Part shown: piece by piece, positions 36,932 through 45,704 of the stretch
Layout: each line of letters starts with the position of its first letter
Position numbering within the stretch: the stretch's first letter is position 1
The notes under the pieces: generated by a model
What the model was told of the DNA's origin: nothing
The model's database searches: none
The model's input: only the letters and a program-made list of their open reading frames with translations
NCBI RefSeq assembly: GCF_009913235.1
Contig: NZ_CP047897.1
Coordinates: 372,001 to 436,000 of the forward strand
Direction: 5' to 3'
Source of the DNA: Nibribacter ruber
Lineage (GTDB): Bacteria; Bacteroidota; Bacteroidia; Cytophagales; Hymenobacteraceae
Length of the DNA: 64,000 nucleotides
Program-made: the position numbers and the translations under genes

Positions 36932-38845
36932 ATGGAAAGAATTAAATTCCAGGAGCTTTCGCTATCGGAAGAGATGCAACGTGCTATCGTTGACTTAGGC
37001 TATGAAGAAGCCTCTCCTATTCAAACTGCCGCCATTCCTGTGTTGCTGGAAGGCCGCGACGTGATTGGCCAGGCGCAGACTGGTACTGGCAAGACTGCCG
37101 CTTTCGCCATCCCTACCATTGAAGGCATTGACCCTAACAACCGCGAGGTACAGGCGTTGATTCTTTGTCCAACCCGTGAGTTGGCAATTCAGGTGGCAGA
37201 AGAGATTCTAAAACTTTGTAAGTACAAAAAAGGCATCAGCGTAGTGCCTATCTATGGTGGTCAGCCCTATGACCGTCAGTTACGCGCCCTTAAGCAAGGG
37301 GTACAAATCGTGATCGGGACGCCTGGTCGTGTAATGGACCACATTGAAAGAGGAACCCTTAGACTAGAGACCACCAAAACCATCATCCTGGATGAGGCAG
37401 ATGAGATGTTGGACATGGGCTTTAGAGAAGATATTGAGTTTGTCTTGACCAAGATGCCAGAAACCCGCCAGACGGTGTTCTTCTCAGCAACTATGAGCAA
37501 GCCAATCATGGAGCTTACGCGCAAGTACCAGACCAATCCAGAGATTGTGAAGGTAACGCACAAAGAGCTGACCGTGACCAACATTGAGCAGGTTTATTTT
37601 GAAGTGCGTAGCTCAGGTAAGATGGAGGTAACTACTCGTCTTATTGACATGTATAACTTTAAAGTGGTGATCATCTTCTGTAACACCAAGCGGATGGTGG
37701 ATGAGTTGGTGAGCAACCTACAGGCCCGCGGCTATTTTGCTGACGGTTTGCACGGTGACTTAAACCAGAACCAGCGTACCAACGTGATGAACAAGTTCAA
37801 AGCCGGTACTTTGGAGATTCTAGTAGCCACAGACGTTGCCGCCCGCGGTATTGACGTGGACAACGTAGAAGCGGTAATCAACTATGACTTACCACAAGAC
37901 GAAGAAAACTACGTGCACCGTATTGGCCGTACAGGCCGTGCCGGTAAATCTGGTAAAGCCTTCTCTTACGTAGCGGGCCGTGACCTTTACAAACTGCGTG
38001 ACATTGAGCGCTTCACCAAAGCAAAGATTGTTCGTCAGCCGGTGCCTACATATGAAGACGTAGCCGAAGTGCGCACTACCCTGGTATTGGACCAAGTGAA
38101 GGAAGTGATTGAGAAAGGTGGCCTTGCTAAGCATGTGGTGAAAGTAGAGCGCCTGATTGCTCAGGACTTTAACACCTTGGACATTGCAGCTGCTTTGTTG
38201 AAGCTGTTGATGAAAGACACTAAAACCAAGGAGAAAGGCGCCGAGGCCAACGAAACCAAAGGCGGACCTAAGCCTGGCTTTGACCGTCTGTTTGTGACCT
38301 TGGGCAAAAAAGACCGTCTGCACCCTAAAGATCTGGTAGACATCATGACCGACCACACCAGCATTCCTGGTGGCAAGGTTGGTGACATTGATTTGTATGA
38401 CCGCTTCTCTTTTGTAGAAGTACCTACAGAATATACCCAGGAAATCATTGAAAGACTTGGCGTAACGGAAATCAACGGCATGACCGTGAAATTCCAGAAG
38501 GCTGAGAAAAAATCAATGGACCCCGCAGAAGGTGGCCGTGAATTGCAAGAGCTGGAAGATCGTCCTAGAAAATTCTATGACAAGCCTTTCGGCGGCGGCG
38601 GTGACCGTGGCGGCAGCAGAGGTGGCTTTGGTGGAGACCGCGGTGGTTACGGCGGAGGAAACAGAGGCGGTGGCGATCGTGGTGGCAGCAGAGGCGGCTA
38701 CGGCGGTGGAGACCGTGACCGCGGCGGCGACAGAGGCGGTTCTCGCGGAGGTGACAGAGGTGGAAGCCGCTTTGGTGGTGGAGACCGTGACCGCGGCGGA
38801 AACGGCGGCGGAGGCTTCCGGGAAAGAAAAAGAAGAGATTTCTAA
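36932..38845 (+). CDS. DEAD-box RNA helicase with DbpA domain and RGG tail
   Basis: A 637-residue DeaD/CsdA-like RNA helicase. The Q motif and Walker A (GQAQTGTGKTAAF) are near residue 47, the DEAD box (IILDEADEMLDMGF) near 152, SAT near 183 and motif VI HRIGRTGRAGKSG near 330. A DbpA-type RNA-binding domain follows (FDRLFVTLGKKDRLHPKDLVD ... VKFQKAE, about 450-530). The last 85 residues are a Gly/Arg/Asp-rich RGG repeat tail (GGDRGGSRGG units) likely to bind RNA and possibly to drive condensation. It probably serves ribosome assembly and cold adaptation. Preceded by a long leader and followed by a terminator. Confidence 0.95.
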   Translation: MERIKFQELSLSEEMQRAIVDLGYEEASPIQTAAIPVLLEGRDVIGQAQTGTGKTAAFAIPTIEGIDPNNREVQALILCPTRELAIQVAEEILKLCKYKKGISVVPIYGGQPYDRQLRALKQGVQIVIGTPGRVMDHIERGTLRLETTKTIILDEADEMLDMGFREDIEFVLTKMPETRQTVFFSATMSKPIMELTRKYQTNPEIVKVTHKELTVTNIEQVYFEVRSSGKMEVTTRLIDMYNFKVVIIFCNTKRMVDELVSNLQARGYFADGLHGDLNQNQRTNVMNKFKAGTLEILVATDVAARGIDVDNVEAVINYDLPQDEENYVHRIGRTGRAGKSGKAFSYVAGRDLYKLRDIERFTKAKIVRQPVPTYEDVAEVRTTLVLDQVKEVIEKGGLAKHVVKVERLIAQDFNTLDIAAALLKLLMKDTKTKEKGAEANETKGGPKPGFDRLFVTLGKKDRLHPKDLVDIMTDHTSIPGGKVGDIDLYDRFSFVEVPTEYTQEIIERLGVTEINGMTVKFQKAEKKSMDPAEGGRELQELEDRPRKFYDKPFGGGGDRGGSRGGFGGDRGGYGGGNRGGGDRGGSRGGYGGGDRDRGGDRGGSRGGDRGGSRFGGGDRDRGGNGGGGFRERKRRDF

Positions 38846-38940
38846 AAATATTTTTAAAGATTCCGTAACCCTGGCAAAAAGCCTCCCGTATAAACGAGGG
38901 ACAGAGCTTAAAAGTTAATAAAGGGTTTAGTATCTGTTTT

Positions 38941-38980
38941 AAAATAATGGCCGCACCTAGAATGCGGCCATTATTTTTTT
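38941..38980 (+). terminator. Terminator after DEAD-box helicase
   Basis: A perfect 15-bp stem (AAAATAATGGCCGCA and complement), a 7-nt loop and a T7 tail. Confidence 0.92.
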
Positions 38981-39018
38981 GTCCCTACCTCAACCATTTT
39001 TAGGTTCTTTACCTCCAT

Positions 39019-39056
39019 CGTTTTTAGACATTTTCCTAGAAAACAGCCAAAAAACG
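39019..39056. repeat. 38-bp palindromic repeat, copy 14
   Basis: Starts CGTTTTTAGACATTTTCC and ends ACAGCCAAAAAACG; slightly diverged in the left arm. Confidence 0.87.
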
Positions 39057-39363
39057 GGAGAATTGCTGATTATCAATTGCTGATTGTCCGTCGTTTTTCT
39101 GCCAATGTCAACACCCCCCTTCGCCCCCCTCAAAGGGGGAATCTGCGGATAGTAGCAGCCTCTACTACTGGCACCCTATCCAGTCTTTCCGTCGAGTCGC
39201 CTAAGCAGGTTGCCGCCTCTGCCCCGACAGCGGTCAAGACCGAGCAAAAGCAGGTGAACAGCCAAGTTTGCTTCTATGCAAAAGAGGCAAGCTGGTACAG
39301 CGCGAGGCGGGAAGACGGGGCCCCGCGGCCGCGAGCGCTTACCGGATAAAATGAAACAGGCCA

Positions 39364-39486
39364 GCATAAGGGCACCGGAAGAAAGAACCTTCTCAGGGAT
39401 AGCCCACGGAAGCGCACGGCAGAAAAGCATTATGAGTCAAATGTGTGGCATAAGGCCATCGGAAGAAAGAGCCTTCTCAAGGAACA
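39364..39486 (+). repeat. Pair of about 40-bp direct repeats, 84 bp apart
   Basis: Two imperfect copies beginning GCATAAGG at 39364 and 39448. They share CGGAAGAAAGA, CCTTCTCA and AGCC blocks. Each can form a small hairpin GAAG/CTTC. Not a palindrome-family copy. Confidence 0.6.
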
Positions 39487-39666
39487 GCCAACTGCGTGCA
39501 CCAATCAAAAACAGAAGGTCACAGAAGTAAATCCCCGCCAAAGAAGAAGAACAAAAGAAGGGTTTGAAAAGCAATGGAAATAGAAGCGGCTATTCAAGTA
39601 GTTGATGAGAATACTAAAAACGGAAAAGGGTAGGCTTAAACTACAACAGCCGCAACCAAGTACCCC

Positions 39667-39723
39667 TTAATTCTTAATTCTTAATTCTTAATTCTTAATT
39701 CTTAATTCTTAATTCTTAATTTC
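39667..39723. repeat. Heptanucleotide array (TTAATTC) x8
   Basis: About eight tandem TTAATTC units run to the end of the minus-strand flavoprotein gene, whose TAA stop is formed by the first unit. A typical slippage-prone microsatellite. Confidence 0.9.
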
Positions 39724-40957
39724 TTCCCGCTATCGCCTTCCCTGCCAAATACCCCCCAGTCCAGGCCGCCTGAAAATTAAACCCGCCGGTAATTCCGTCA
39801 ATATCCACCACTTCACCCGCGAAGTGCAAGCCCGGATGCAATGTACTCTCCATGCGATCCAGGTGCAGCTCCTGTAAGGCCAGGCCGCCACAGGTGACAA
39901 ATTCTTCTTTGAAGGTTGTTTTGCCTTTCACCTCAAACGGGGTTCGTACCAACAATTCAATAAGCTTGCTTTGCGCTTTGCCAGGGAGTTCAGCCCATTT
40001 AACGGAGGCTGGTACCTCGGCTAATTCACAGAGGCGTTGCCACAACCTGGCCGGGAGCGCGAAAAGAGGATTGGCGTCAACGGTTTTGCGGGGCGATGAT
40101 GCGCGCTGGCCTTGTACTTGTTGGCGCACCTGTTCCTCAGAAAAATCGGGTACCCAGTGCACAAGGGCCGTGCCGGTGTAATGCGTGTCAAACATAAGCT
40201 TGGCGCCCCAGGCTGAGAACCGAAGAACCGCGGGGCCGCTTAAGCCCCAGTGCGTGATAAGCAAGGGCCCCTCCATTTCCAACTTGTGCCCGACTAACTT
40301 GATTCTGGCCTTCGGGACAGAGACGCCTGGCAATTCTTTCAGCGGGGAGGCAGGCACGTTCAAGGTGAACAATGAGGGTAAGGGGCGCTCAATCGTATGG
40401 CCCAATGCCTGCAGCCAGGCGTAACTTTCGGGTTTGGGGCTGCCGCCTGTGGCAACTAGGACTTTGGCAGCCTCCAGATGCTCACCGGAGGTGAGGGTTA
40501 AGGAGAAGCGAGCAGAGGAAGGAGCGTCTGGGTACACCTGCAAGGCTTGTACTCCCAGCCCTGTTTTAATTTCTACTCCGGCGTTTCTAGCTGCTTTTAA
40601 TAGACAATCCACGATCGTTTCAGAGGAATTGGACACCGGAAACATGCGTCCGTCTGCCTCGGTTCTGAGGGCCACGCCGCGCTTTTCAAACCAGGCAATG
40701 GTATCTGTGGCACTGAACAAGGGGAGGAGTTTCTTTAAGGCCTTCTGGCCCCTGGGATATTGCTGGGCAAACGCTGACGTTTGGAAGCAAGCGTGCGTCA
40801 CGTTGCACCTGCCGCCGCCAGAAACACGCACCTTTGACAATAATTTGGTGGTCTTCTCCAGCAAAATTACTCGTAAATCCGGATTAGCTTCAGTGGCCGT
40901 AATGGCGCCAAAAAAACCGGCCGCTCCTCCTCCAATGACTACTACTGTTTCTGGCAT
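39716..40957 (-). CDS. BaiN/HI0933-family NAD(P)/FAD-dependent oxidoreductase
   Basis: A 413-residue flavoprotein of the YhiN/HI0933 (BaiN-like) family. The FAD-binding VVVIGGGAAGFFGAI is at the N-terminus, the family signature KVRVSGGGRCNVTH near residue 45, LVATGGSPKP in the middle, and the C-terminal GEVVDIDGITGGFNFQAAWTGG. The biochemical role of chromosomal members is mostly unknown. An open extension to 40990 lies inside palindrome copy 15, so I chose the ATG at 40957, directly adjacent to the repeat. The stop codon is contributed by a heptanucleotide array. Confidence 0.92.
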   Translation of the reverse strand: MPETVVVIGGGAAGFFGAITATEANPDLRVILLEKTTKLLSKVRVSGGGRCNVTHACFQTSAFAQQYPRGQKALKKLLPLFSATDTIAWFEKRGVALRTEADGRMFPVSNSSETIVDCLLKAARNAGVEIKTGLGVQALQVYPDAPSSARFSLTLTSGEHLEAAKVLVATGGSPKPESYAWLQALGHTIERPLPSLFTLNVPASPLKELPGVSVPKARIKLVGHKLEMEGPLLITHWGLSGPAVLRFSAWGAKLMFDTHYTGTALVHWVPDFSEEQVRQQVQGQRASSPRKTVDANPLFALPARLWQRLCELAEVPASVKWAELPGKAQSKLIELLVRTPFEVKGKTTFKEEFVTCGGLALQELHLDRMESTLHPGLHFAGEVVDIDGITGGFNFQAAWTGGYLAGKAIAGRN

Positions 40958-40958
40958 C

Positions 40959-40996
40959 TGTTTTTGGCGTCTTTTCTCAAAATTAGGCAAAAAACG
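40959..40996. repeat. 38-bp palindromic repeat, copy 15
   Basis: Starts TGTTTTTGGCG (first base T) and ends AGGCAAAAAACG, one base upstream of the BaiN-like start codon. The immediate 5' leader of that gene is therefore repeat sequence. Confidence 0.85.
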
Positions 40997-41015
40997 GCAG
41001 GCTACCCAGTAAGAC

Positions 41016-41843
41016 CTAAAACCCGGAATCTGCCAGACAGGCCATCAAATCTGGGTAGACAAAGGAATAGGAGAGTCGCTCCATAAGGGCCTGGCTGTTG
41101 ATTATCTTAAAGGAAGTAGTTTTTTCTGCTAGGAAATGCGGGGGCACCAAACCCAGTTGTTGCGCAGCTGCGGTATAAAACTCCTGTCTTGACGGATGGG
41201 AGGGCGCACATGCATTAAAGGTTTCTCCCCAAGCCTCTTCCTGAAGAATACCTTGTAGCACACCTACACAATCCTGCAGGTGAATCATGTTCACGGGAGC
41301 CAGCGGTTGCGGAACGTCTTTTCTTCCTGCCAAAAACCTGCCCGGGTGCCGCTTACCTCCCATGAGCCCTCCAAAACGCACGATGGTAGCGTGAACACCT
41401 ACGGCTTGTTGCACCTGATACTCGCAGCGCAATAACAAAGAAGGAGAATCAGAGGAAGCTATAGCGTCTTGTTCAGTTACCTCGCGGTGCAGGTCTGGGT
41501 AGACCGAAGTGGAGGAAATAAACAGGATATTGGTGGTTTTTGTTGGAAGGTTAACTAGCACCTGCGCCAGGGTTTCTTCATAGGTCTGAGCGCCAGTTTC
41601 GGTGCGTTTAGGCGGAAGGTTGAATACAAGCACATCCGCCTCCAGAAAAGTTGCCAAGTCCGTTTTTGGGCTGTTTTCTGGAAAAGAGAGCAAAAACGGT
41701 TCAATGCCACTTTGTTGGAGAACCTCTACTTTTTCTGGCGTGGTGGTGGAACCTTTCACCCGATAGCCTGCTTCCACCAGGGCTTGGGCTAGGGGCAACC
41801 CCAGCCAGCCGCATCCCAATACGCTTATTGTTTTCTGAGCCAT
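41016..41843 (-). CDS. YeeZ-like NAD(P)-binding sugar-epimerase-family protein
   Basis: A 275-residue Rossmann-fold protein similar to YeeZ. It has nucleotide-binding ISVLGCGWLGLPLAQAL, then GSTTTPEKVEVLQQSGIEPFLL, VLVFNLPPKR, FISSTSVYPD and NMIHLQDCVGVLQGIL. Its substrate is unknown. Remarkably, residues 49-61 (PFLLSFPENSPKT) are encoded by a full copy of the 38-bp palindrome (41661-41698), in frame. An upstream open extension to 41891 is possible, but the ATG at 41843 fits the family. Divergent from the next gene. Confidence 0.85.
   Translation of the reverse strand: MAQKTISVLGCGWLGLPLAQALVEAGYRVKGSTTTPEKVEVLQQSGIEPFLLSFPENSPKTDLATFLEADVLVFNLPPKRTETGAQTYEETLAQVLVNLPTKTTNILFISSTSVYPDLHREVTEQDAIASSDSPSLLLRCEYQVQQAVGVHATIVRFGGLMGGKRHPGRFLAGRKDVPQPLAPVNMIHLQDCVGVLQGILQEEAWGETFNACAPSHPSRQEFYTAAAQQLGLVPPHFLAEKTTSFKIINSQALMERLSYSFVYPDLMACLADSGF
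41661..41698. repeat. 38-bp palindromic repeat, copy 16, inside a coding sequence
   Basis: Full-length copy (left arm CGTTTTTGGGCTGTTTT, right arm ending GAGCAAAAACG, centre CTGG) lying wholly within the YeeZ-like gene. The only copy found inside an open frame. Confidence 0.9.
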
Positions 41844-41908
41844 GGTGCAAAGAACGTCGGCTGGTGCCGTAGTCGCAACAAATAGGCTCATTTCCTGTTC
41901 AGGCCAGT

Positions 41909-43405
41909 ATGGAAAAGCAGAAAGTACAGGTGGCTGTGATTGGGTCTGGGTTCGGGGCTTTGACGGCAGCGGTCTTACTGGCCAAGGCAGGGCTGCAGGG
42001 CACTGTTTTGGAGCAGAACAAATATCCCGGCGGCTGCGCCTCTACCTACCAGCGCAAAGGCTTTTGGTTTGAAACCGGCGCCACCACCCTCATTGGCCTA
42101 GACCAGCACATGCCCTTGCGGTACTTAACGGAGGTGACGGGTTTGTCTGTGCCAGCCATCCGGTTGGAGGTGCCCATGCAAGTGCGTCTAACGGACGGAA
42201 CGCTCATCACTAGATATAACGCCCTGGAAGATTGGATTCTGGAAGCGGAAAGGGTTTTCGGGAAGCAGGGACAACGCGCTTTCTGGACCGATTGCTACCA
42301 GATCAGTCAAAAAGTGTGGCGGGTGTCTCTGCAACAACTTAGTTTTCCATTCAGTACCTTTTCTGATCTCTGGGCGGCCTTCCGTAATCTTACTCTGGAG
42401 CAGTTTACTCTTTTGCCCAAGGCCTTCCAATCCTTGAAAGGGATGCTGGAACATTATCAATTGGAGGAAAACGAACGGTTTTTGCAGTTCATTGACCAAC
42501 AACTGCTTATTACGGCGCAGAATGAACATCAGGAGGTAAATGTTCTGTTCGGGGCGACGGCCTTGTGCTACACCTTGTATGGGAATTACTATGTGCCCGG
42601 CGGTCTGCGTACCCTAGCTCAAAGTGCAGTAGAGAAACTAGAAGAATACGGCGGCCAAATACGATACAAACATCGGGTTGATAGAATAACCAACTCCACT
42701 TCTGGAGGATATTTGGTGGAAACGTCAAAGGGCCAGCTGCAGGCAGATTTTGTAGTGGCCGGACTTCCATTGAACAACCTTCACCAGCAATTGCAAGAGC
42801 CTAGGGTTCAAAAAAGACTGCTAAACTACCTTCTGCCGGCAGAGAAAGTGAATAGTGCTCTTACCTGGAGTATTGCCTTCACCCATACCGGGCCAATTCC
42901 TGAGGTGCTGCACCACCAGTTGCATGTGCCGGGCGGCGTACCGTTGGTGGGCAGTGACAGCGTGTTCGTGAGTTTGAGTCACCCGCAAGACCGTCAACGC
43001 GCCCCGGAAGGCGTTTGCTTAGCCGCCGTAAGTACCCATATCACGCATCCAGCAGCCACTTACCTAGACCAGAAAGAAGTTTTAGAAAAATGGGTAATTG
43101 AGTTCTTGGCTGGGCAAGGTTTTCTGCAGCCCGAGAATGTGCTGTATGTGCAGGCGGCCACCCCTGGCGCCTGGATTAAGTGGACCGGACGGGCATGGGG
43201 ACAGGTGGGAGGCTACCCGCAGTATTTGGATATAAAGCCCTGGCAGATGAAAGATGCCCGCCTAGATGGACGCGAAGCCTACGTCTGCGGAGATACGGTT
43301 TACCCGGGGCAAGGTATTCCAGGTGTTTGCCTGGGAGGTATTATTGCCGCGCACAAATTGCTGCGGGACCACTTCCCAGAAAAGGTGAAGCTCTTACGCC
43401 CATGA
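41909..43405 (+). CDS. CrtI/CrtISO-like FAD-dependent desaturase/isomerase
   Basis: A 498-residue flavoprotein of the phytoene desaturase/carotenoid isomerase superfamily. It shows the dinucleotide-binding VAVIGSGFGALTAAVLLAKAG, the second motif EQNKYPGGCASTYQRKGFWFETGAT and the C-terminal GDTVYPGQGIPGVCLGGIIAA typical of CrtI/CrtISO proteins. It may act on carotenoids (3',4'-desaturation or isomerisation), in keeping with pigmented relatives, or on another polyprenyl or retinoid-like substrate. No other carotenoid genes are in the window. Its end overlaps the end of the convergent histidine kinase gene by 12 bp. Confidence 0.8.
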   Translation: MEKQKVQVAVIGSGFGALTAAVLLAKAGLQGTVLEQNKYPGGCASTYQRKGFWFETGATTLIGLDQHMPLRYLTEVTGLSVPAIRLEVPMQVRLTDGTLITRYNALEDWILEAERVFGKQGQRAFWTDCYQISQKVWRVSLQQLSFPFSTFSDLWAAFRNLTLEQFTLLPKAFQSLKGMLEHYQLEENERFLQFIDQQLLITAQNEHQEVNVLFGATALCYTLYGNYYVPGGLRTLAQSAVEKLEEYGGQIRYKHRVDRITNSTSGGYLVETSKGQLQADFVVAGLPLNNLHQQLQEPRVQKRLLNYLLPAEKVNSALTWSIAFTHTGPIPEVLHHQLHVPGGVPLVGSDSVFVSLSHPQDRQRAPEGVCLAAVSTHITHPAATYLDQKEVLEKWVIEFLAGQGFLQPENVLYVQAATPGAWIKWTGRAWGQVGGYPQYLDIKPWQMKDARLDGREAYVCGDTVYPGQGIPGVCLGGIIAAHKLLRDHFPEKVKLLRP

Positions 43406-45409
43406 GGCCTGTTTCCGGCTGTGTCTGGGCGCGGGCATTACGGGGATGTCACAAGCCAGGATGGTGAAATGAAACTGGCTGCCGTCTCCCACCTGGCTGT
43501 CTACCCAGATAGTGCCGCCGTTCTTCTCTACAAATTCCTTGCAAAGCATCAAACCTAAACCATTACCCTTCTCATTGGCGGTACCCAGTTCCTTGTAGTG
43601 ATTGGGTCCAAACAACTTCTGCTGGTTTTCTGGGCTTATACCTTTGCCCGTGTCTTTAACGGTGACTTGACAAATACCCGCCGCCGTGACAGAAGCCGTA
43701 ATGACTACCAGGTCTCCCTCCACGCAGAATTTAATGGCATTGGACATCAGGTTCCGGAAGACCAGCTTCAGGGTTTCAGCGTCTGTGTATACCCATTGGT
43801 CTGTTTTGATTTGGTTTTCCAGCAAGATGGCCTTCTTCTGGGCCTGCGGCAACAAAAGCAATATGGTTTGGTCTACCAGCGCCTGTAATTGCAAGGGTTG
43901 AGGTTCCAGTTGTAGGCCCTTCATTTGGAGTTTCGCCCATAAAAGCAGGTTGTCCAGAAGACCAAGGGTGTTTTGCTGCTGCGCATTCACGTCTTGCATG
44001 AACCTAGCCATCACGTCGGGCGGAAGGTTGCCCATGGTCATGATTTGCAGCAAAGATTGTAAAGAGATCAAGGGGCCTCTCAGGTCATGCGCCACAATGG
44101 AGAAGAGGCGGTCTTTCACCTGGTTTAGGTTCTCCAATTCTTCTTTTTGGTTTTGCAGCAGGGCTGCTTGGCTGGTCAGGGCGTTGGCCTGTTCCTGTAT
44201 GCTGGCATTCTTCTCTAGAATTAACTGGTTGTAGGCAGAAAGCTGGCGGTTGGCCGCCTGTACCTTGGTACGTCCTCTAAAGAATACGGCCGCCAAAGAG
44301 GCTACCAGAAACAATAGAATACCAATGGAATACTGCGTTTTGGTTTTTTGAGCCAGCTTTTCTGAGTGTAGCGCATGTTCTGCCTTCAGTTTCTGAATCT
44401 CAATCTGGTCTTTGTCGGTTTTATACTTGGTATTTACCTCTGCCAGGGCCTGCGCCTGGGTCTCAGAACTAAGCGAATCTTGTTTCTGGGTATAGAGGGT
44501 CAAGTACCGGTGGGCTTTTTGGTAGTCCTTCTTGGCAGTATAGATGTTGTTCAACAAAGAGGCAGCCTCCTTAACCCCCTCTGGTGATTTTACCTCCTGG
44601 CTGATGGTCAATGACTCCATCGCTAGTTCCTGCGCCTTGTCTAACTGGTTTTTCCGAAGGTACAGTTTAGCCAGGCCGCGCAGCACATACATTTCATTGA
44701 CCTTGTTGTTGGTCCTGTGGCTGTAGTTAAGGCTAAGGTTTAAATGAGATAAGGACTGGTCAAAGTCGCCCATCTCCGTGTACAGGTTGCCAATGTTGTA
44801 ATGGTCAATGGCCAGTTCATACTCGTCGCCGGTGGCTTTGTTGAGGGCATTCACCTGCAGGTAATACTCCAGAGCTTTTTTAGAGTGCTTCTGGACTTCA
44901 TAGATGGTGCCAATGTTGCTGAGGGAGGAAACCAGGATTCTGTGGTTCTTTAGCTTCTTCCCGATGGCCAGGGCGCGGTTAAACGCAGACAGGGCTTCTT
45001 TGTAGCGTTTCTGGTCACGGTAGATGTTGCCCAAGTTGTTATGGCTGCTAGCTAGACCAAGGGTGTCTTTCAGTTTTTCCCTAAGCTTCAAAGCCTTTAA
45101 GGCAAACTCTGTGGCCTTGGGTAGGTTGTTGAGCCAGTAGTAGCCCACGCTGATGTTGTTGTAGGAGGTAGCGAGTTGCTGTTGAAACCCCTGTTCTTTG
45201 CAGAAAGCCGCTGCCTTGAGGCCATACGCCACCGATTGGGACGGATCAGTCTCCCAGTAATGTTGCGTGAGTACGTTTAGAAGTTCAGCTTTCTCTTGGG
45301 GGGTAGAGACGTTCTTCAAATCCTGAAGCAGTTGTTGGGTCTTTCTCCCGTCTGCCAGGGCAATAGTAGTGGTCCATAAAAGCACTACTACCAAAAGAAT
45401 GTTTCTCAT
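43394..45409 (-). CDS. TPR-domain sensor histidine kinase
   Basis: A 671-residue sensor kinase with a signal peptide (NILLVVVLLWTTTIALA) and about seven tetratricopeptide repeats outside the membrane (for example ASSHNNLGNIYRDQKRYKEAL). One membrane helix (SIGILLFLVASLAAVFF) is followed by a coiled coil. The HisKA domain contains the phospho-acceptor in FSIVAHDLRGPL, and the HATPase domain has NLMSNAIKF, DTGKGISPE and GNGLGLMLCKEF. This architecture is common in Bacteroidota. No response regulator gene is adjacent, so it is an orphan here. The second Met (45409) fits the signal peptide better than the first (45418). Confidence 0.92.
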   Translation of the reverse strand: MRNILLVVVLLWTTTIALADGRKTQQLLQDLKNVSTPQEKAELLNVLTQHYWETDPSQSVAYGLKAAAFCKEQGFQQQLATSYNNISVGYYWLNNLPKATEFALKALKLREKLKDTLGLASSHNNLGNIYRDQKRYKEALSAFNRALAIGKKLKNHRILVSSLSNIGTIYEVQKHSKKALEYYLQVNALNKATGDEYELAIDHYNIGNLYTEMGDFDQSLSHLNLSLNYSHRTNNKVNEMYVLRGLAKLYLRKNQLDKAQELAMESLTISQEVKSPEGVKEAASLLNNIYTAKKDYQKAHRYLTLYTQKQDSLSSETQAQALAEVNTKYKTDKDQIEIQKLKAEHALHSEKLAQKTKTQYSIGILLFLVASLAAVFFRGRTKVQAANRQLSAYNQLILEKNASIQEQANALTSQAALLQNQKEELENLNQVKDRLFSIVAHDLRGPLISLQSLLQIMTMGNLPPDVMARFMQDVNAQQQNTLGLLDNLLLWAKLQMKGLQLEPQPLQLQALVDQTILLLLPQAQKKAILLENQIKTDQWVYTDAETLKLVFRNLMSNAIKFCVEGDLVVITASVTAAGICQVTVKDTGKGISPENQQKLFGPNHYKELGTANEKGNGLGLMLCKEFVEKNGGTIWVDSQVGDGSQFHFTILACDIPVMPAPRHSRKQASWA

Positions 45410-45704
45410 AAATGGCAATAAGCAGTAGTAAAGTTAGGAGATAATTCCGATTTTCAATAGTATGCAACCGCAAGGCCAAGACAATTTAATAAATATTTTT
45501 TGCTATCAGCATTGACTTTAGGTTTTGGTAAAATATACAAGGTAAAAGGTTGATGTATAGCTATTTAAGAGGGTTGTCTTGGTGTTTTGTAATAATCTTA
45601 CGTGCAACTTAAACTGGTAAAAGTTAAATATAATGCCAGTATCTACCTAATGGTTTAGCTGGCAACGGACCATTCATTTTGAAAGAAACATTATTACGTA
45701 TCCT
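45410..45704. other. 295-bp divergent intergenic region
   Basis: AT-rich divergent spacer between the histidine kinase and SDR genes. Apart from a minus-strand promoter candidate near the kinase start, no other element or palindrome copy is seen. Confidence 0.5.
45429..45457 (-). promoter_or_regulatory. Promoter-like TTG-N18-TAACTTTA for TPR kinase
   Basis: On the minus strand, TTG (45455-45457), an 18-bp spacer and TAACTTTA (45429-45436) lie just upstream of the kinase start, one base from consensus. Confidence 0.35.

Larger units (their letters stand above)
38846..39715. other. 870-bp gene-poor region
   Basis: After the helicase terminator this gap holds palindrome copy 14 and two AATTGCTGATT short repeats (39062-39090). 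A C-rich/G-rich inverted repeat (CCCCCCT...AAAGGGGG) lies near 39111-39140, then an unexplained moderately GC-rich stretch with an 84-bp-spaced direct repeat, and finally a heptanucleotide array. Small open frames exist but none looks like a protein gene. A structured RNA or a decayed gene are both possible. Confidence 0.5.

Noticed and set aside
39077-39530. Small overlapping frames (84-90 codons) in the gene-poor region
   Set aside because: They overlap each other on both strands and show no domain or codon pattern of a real gene.
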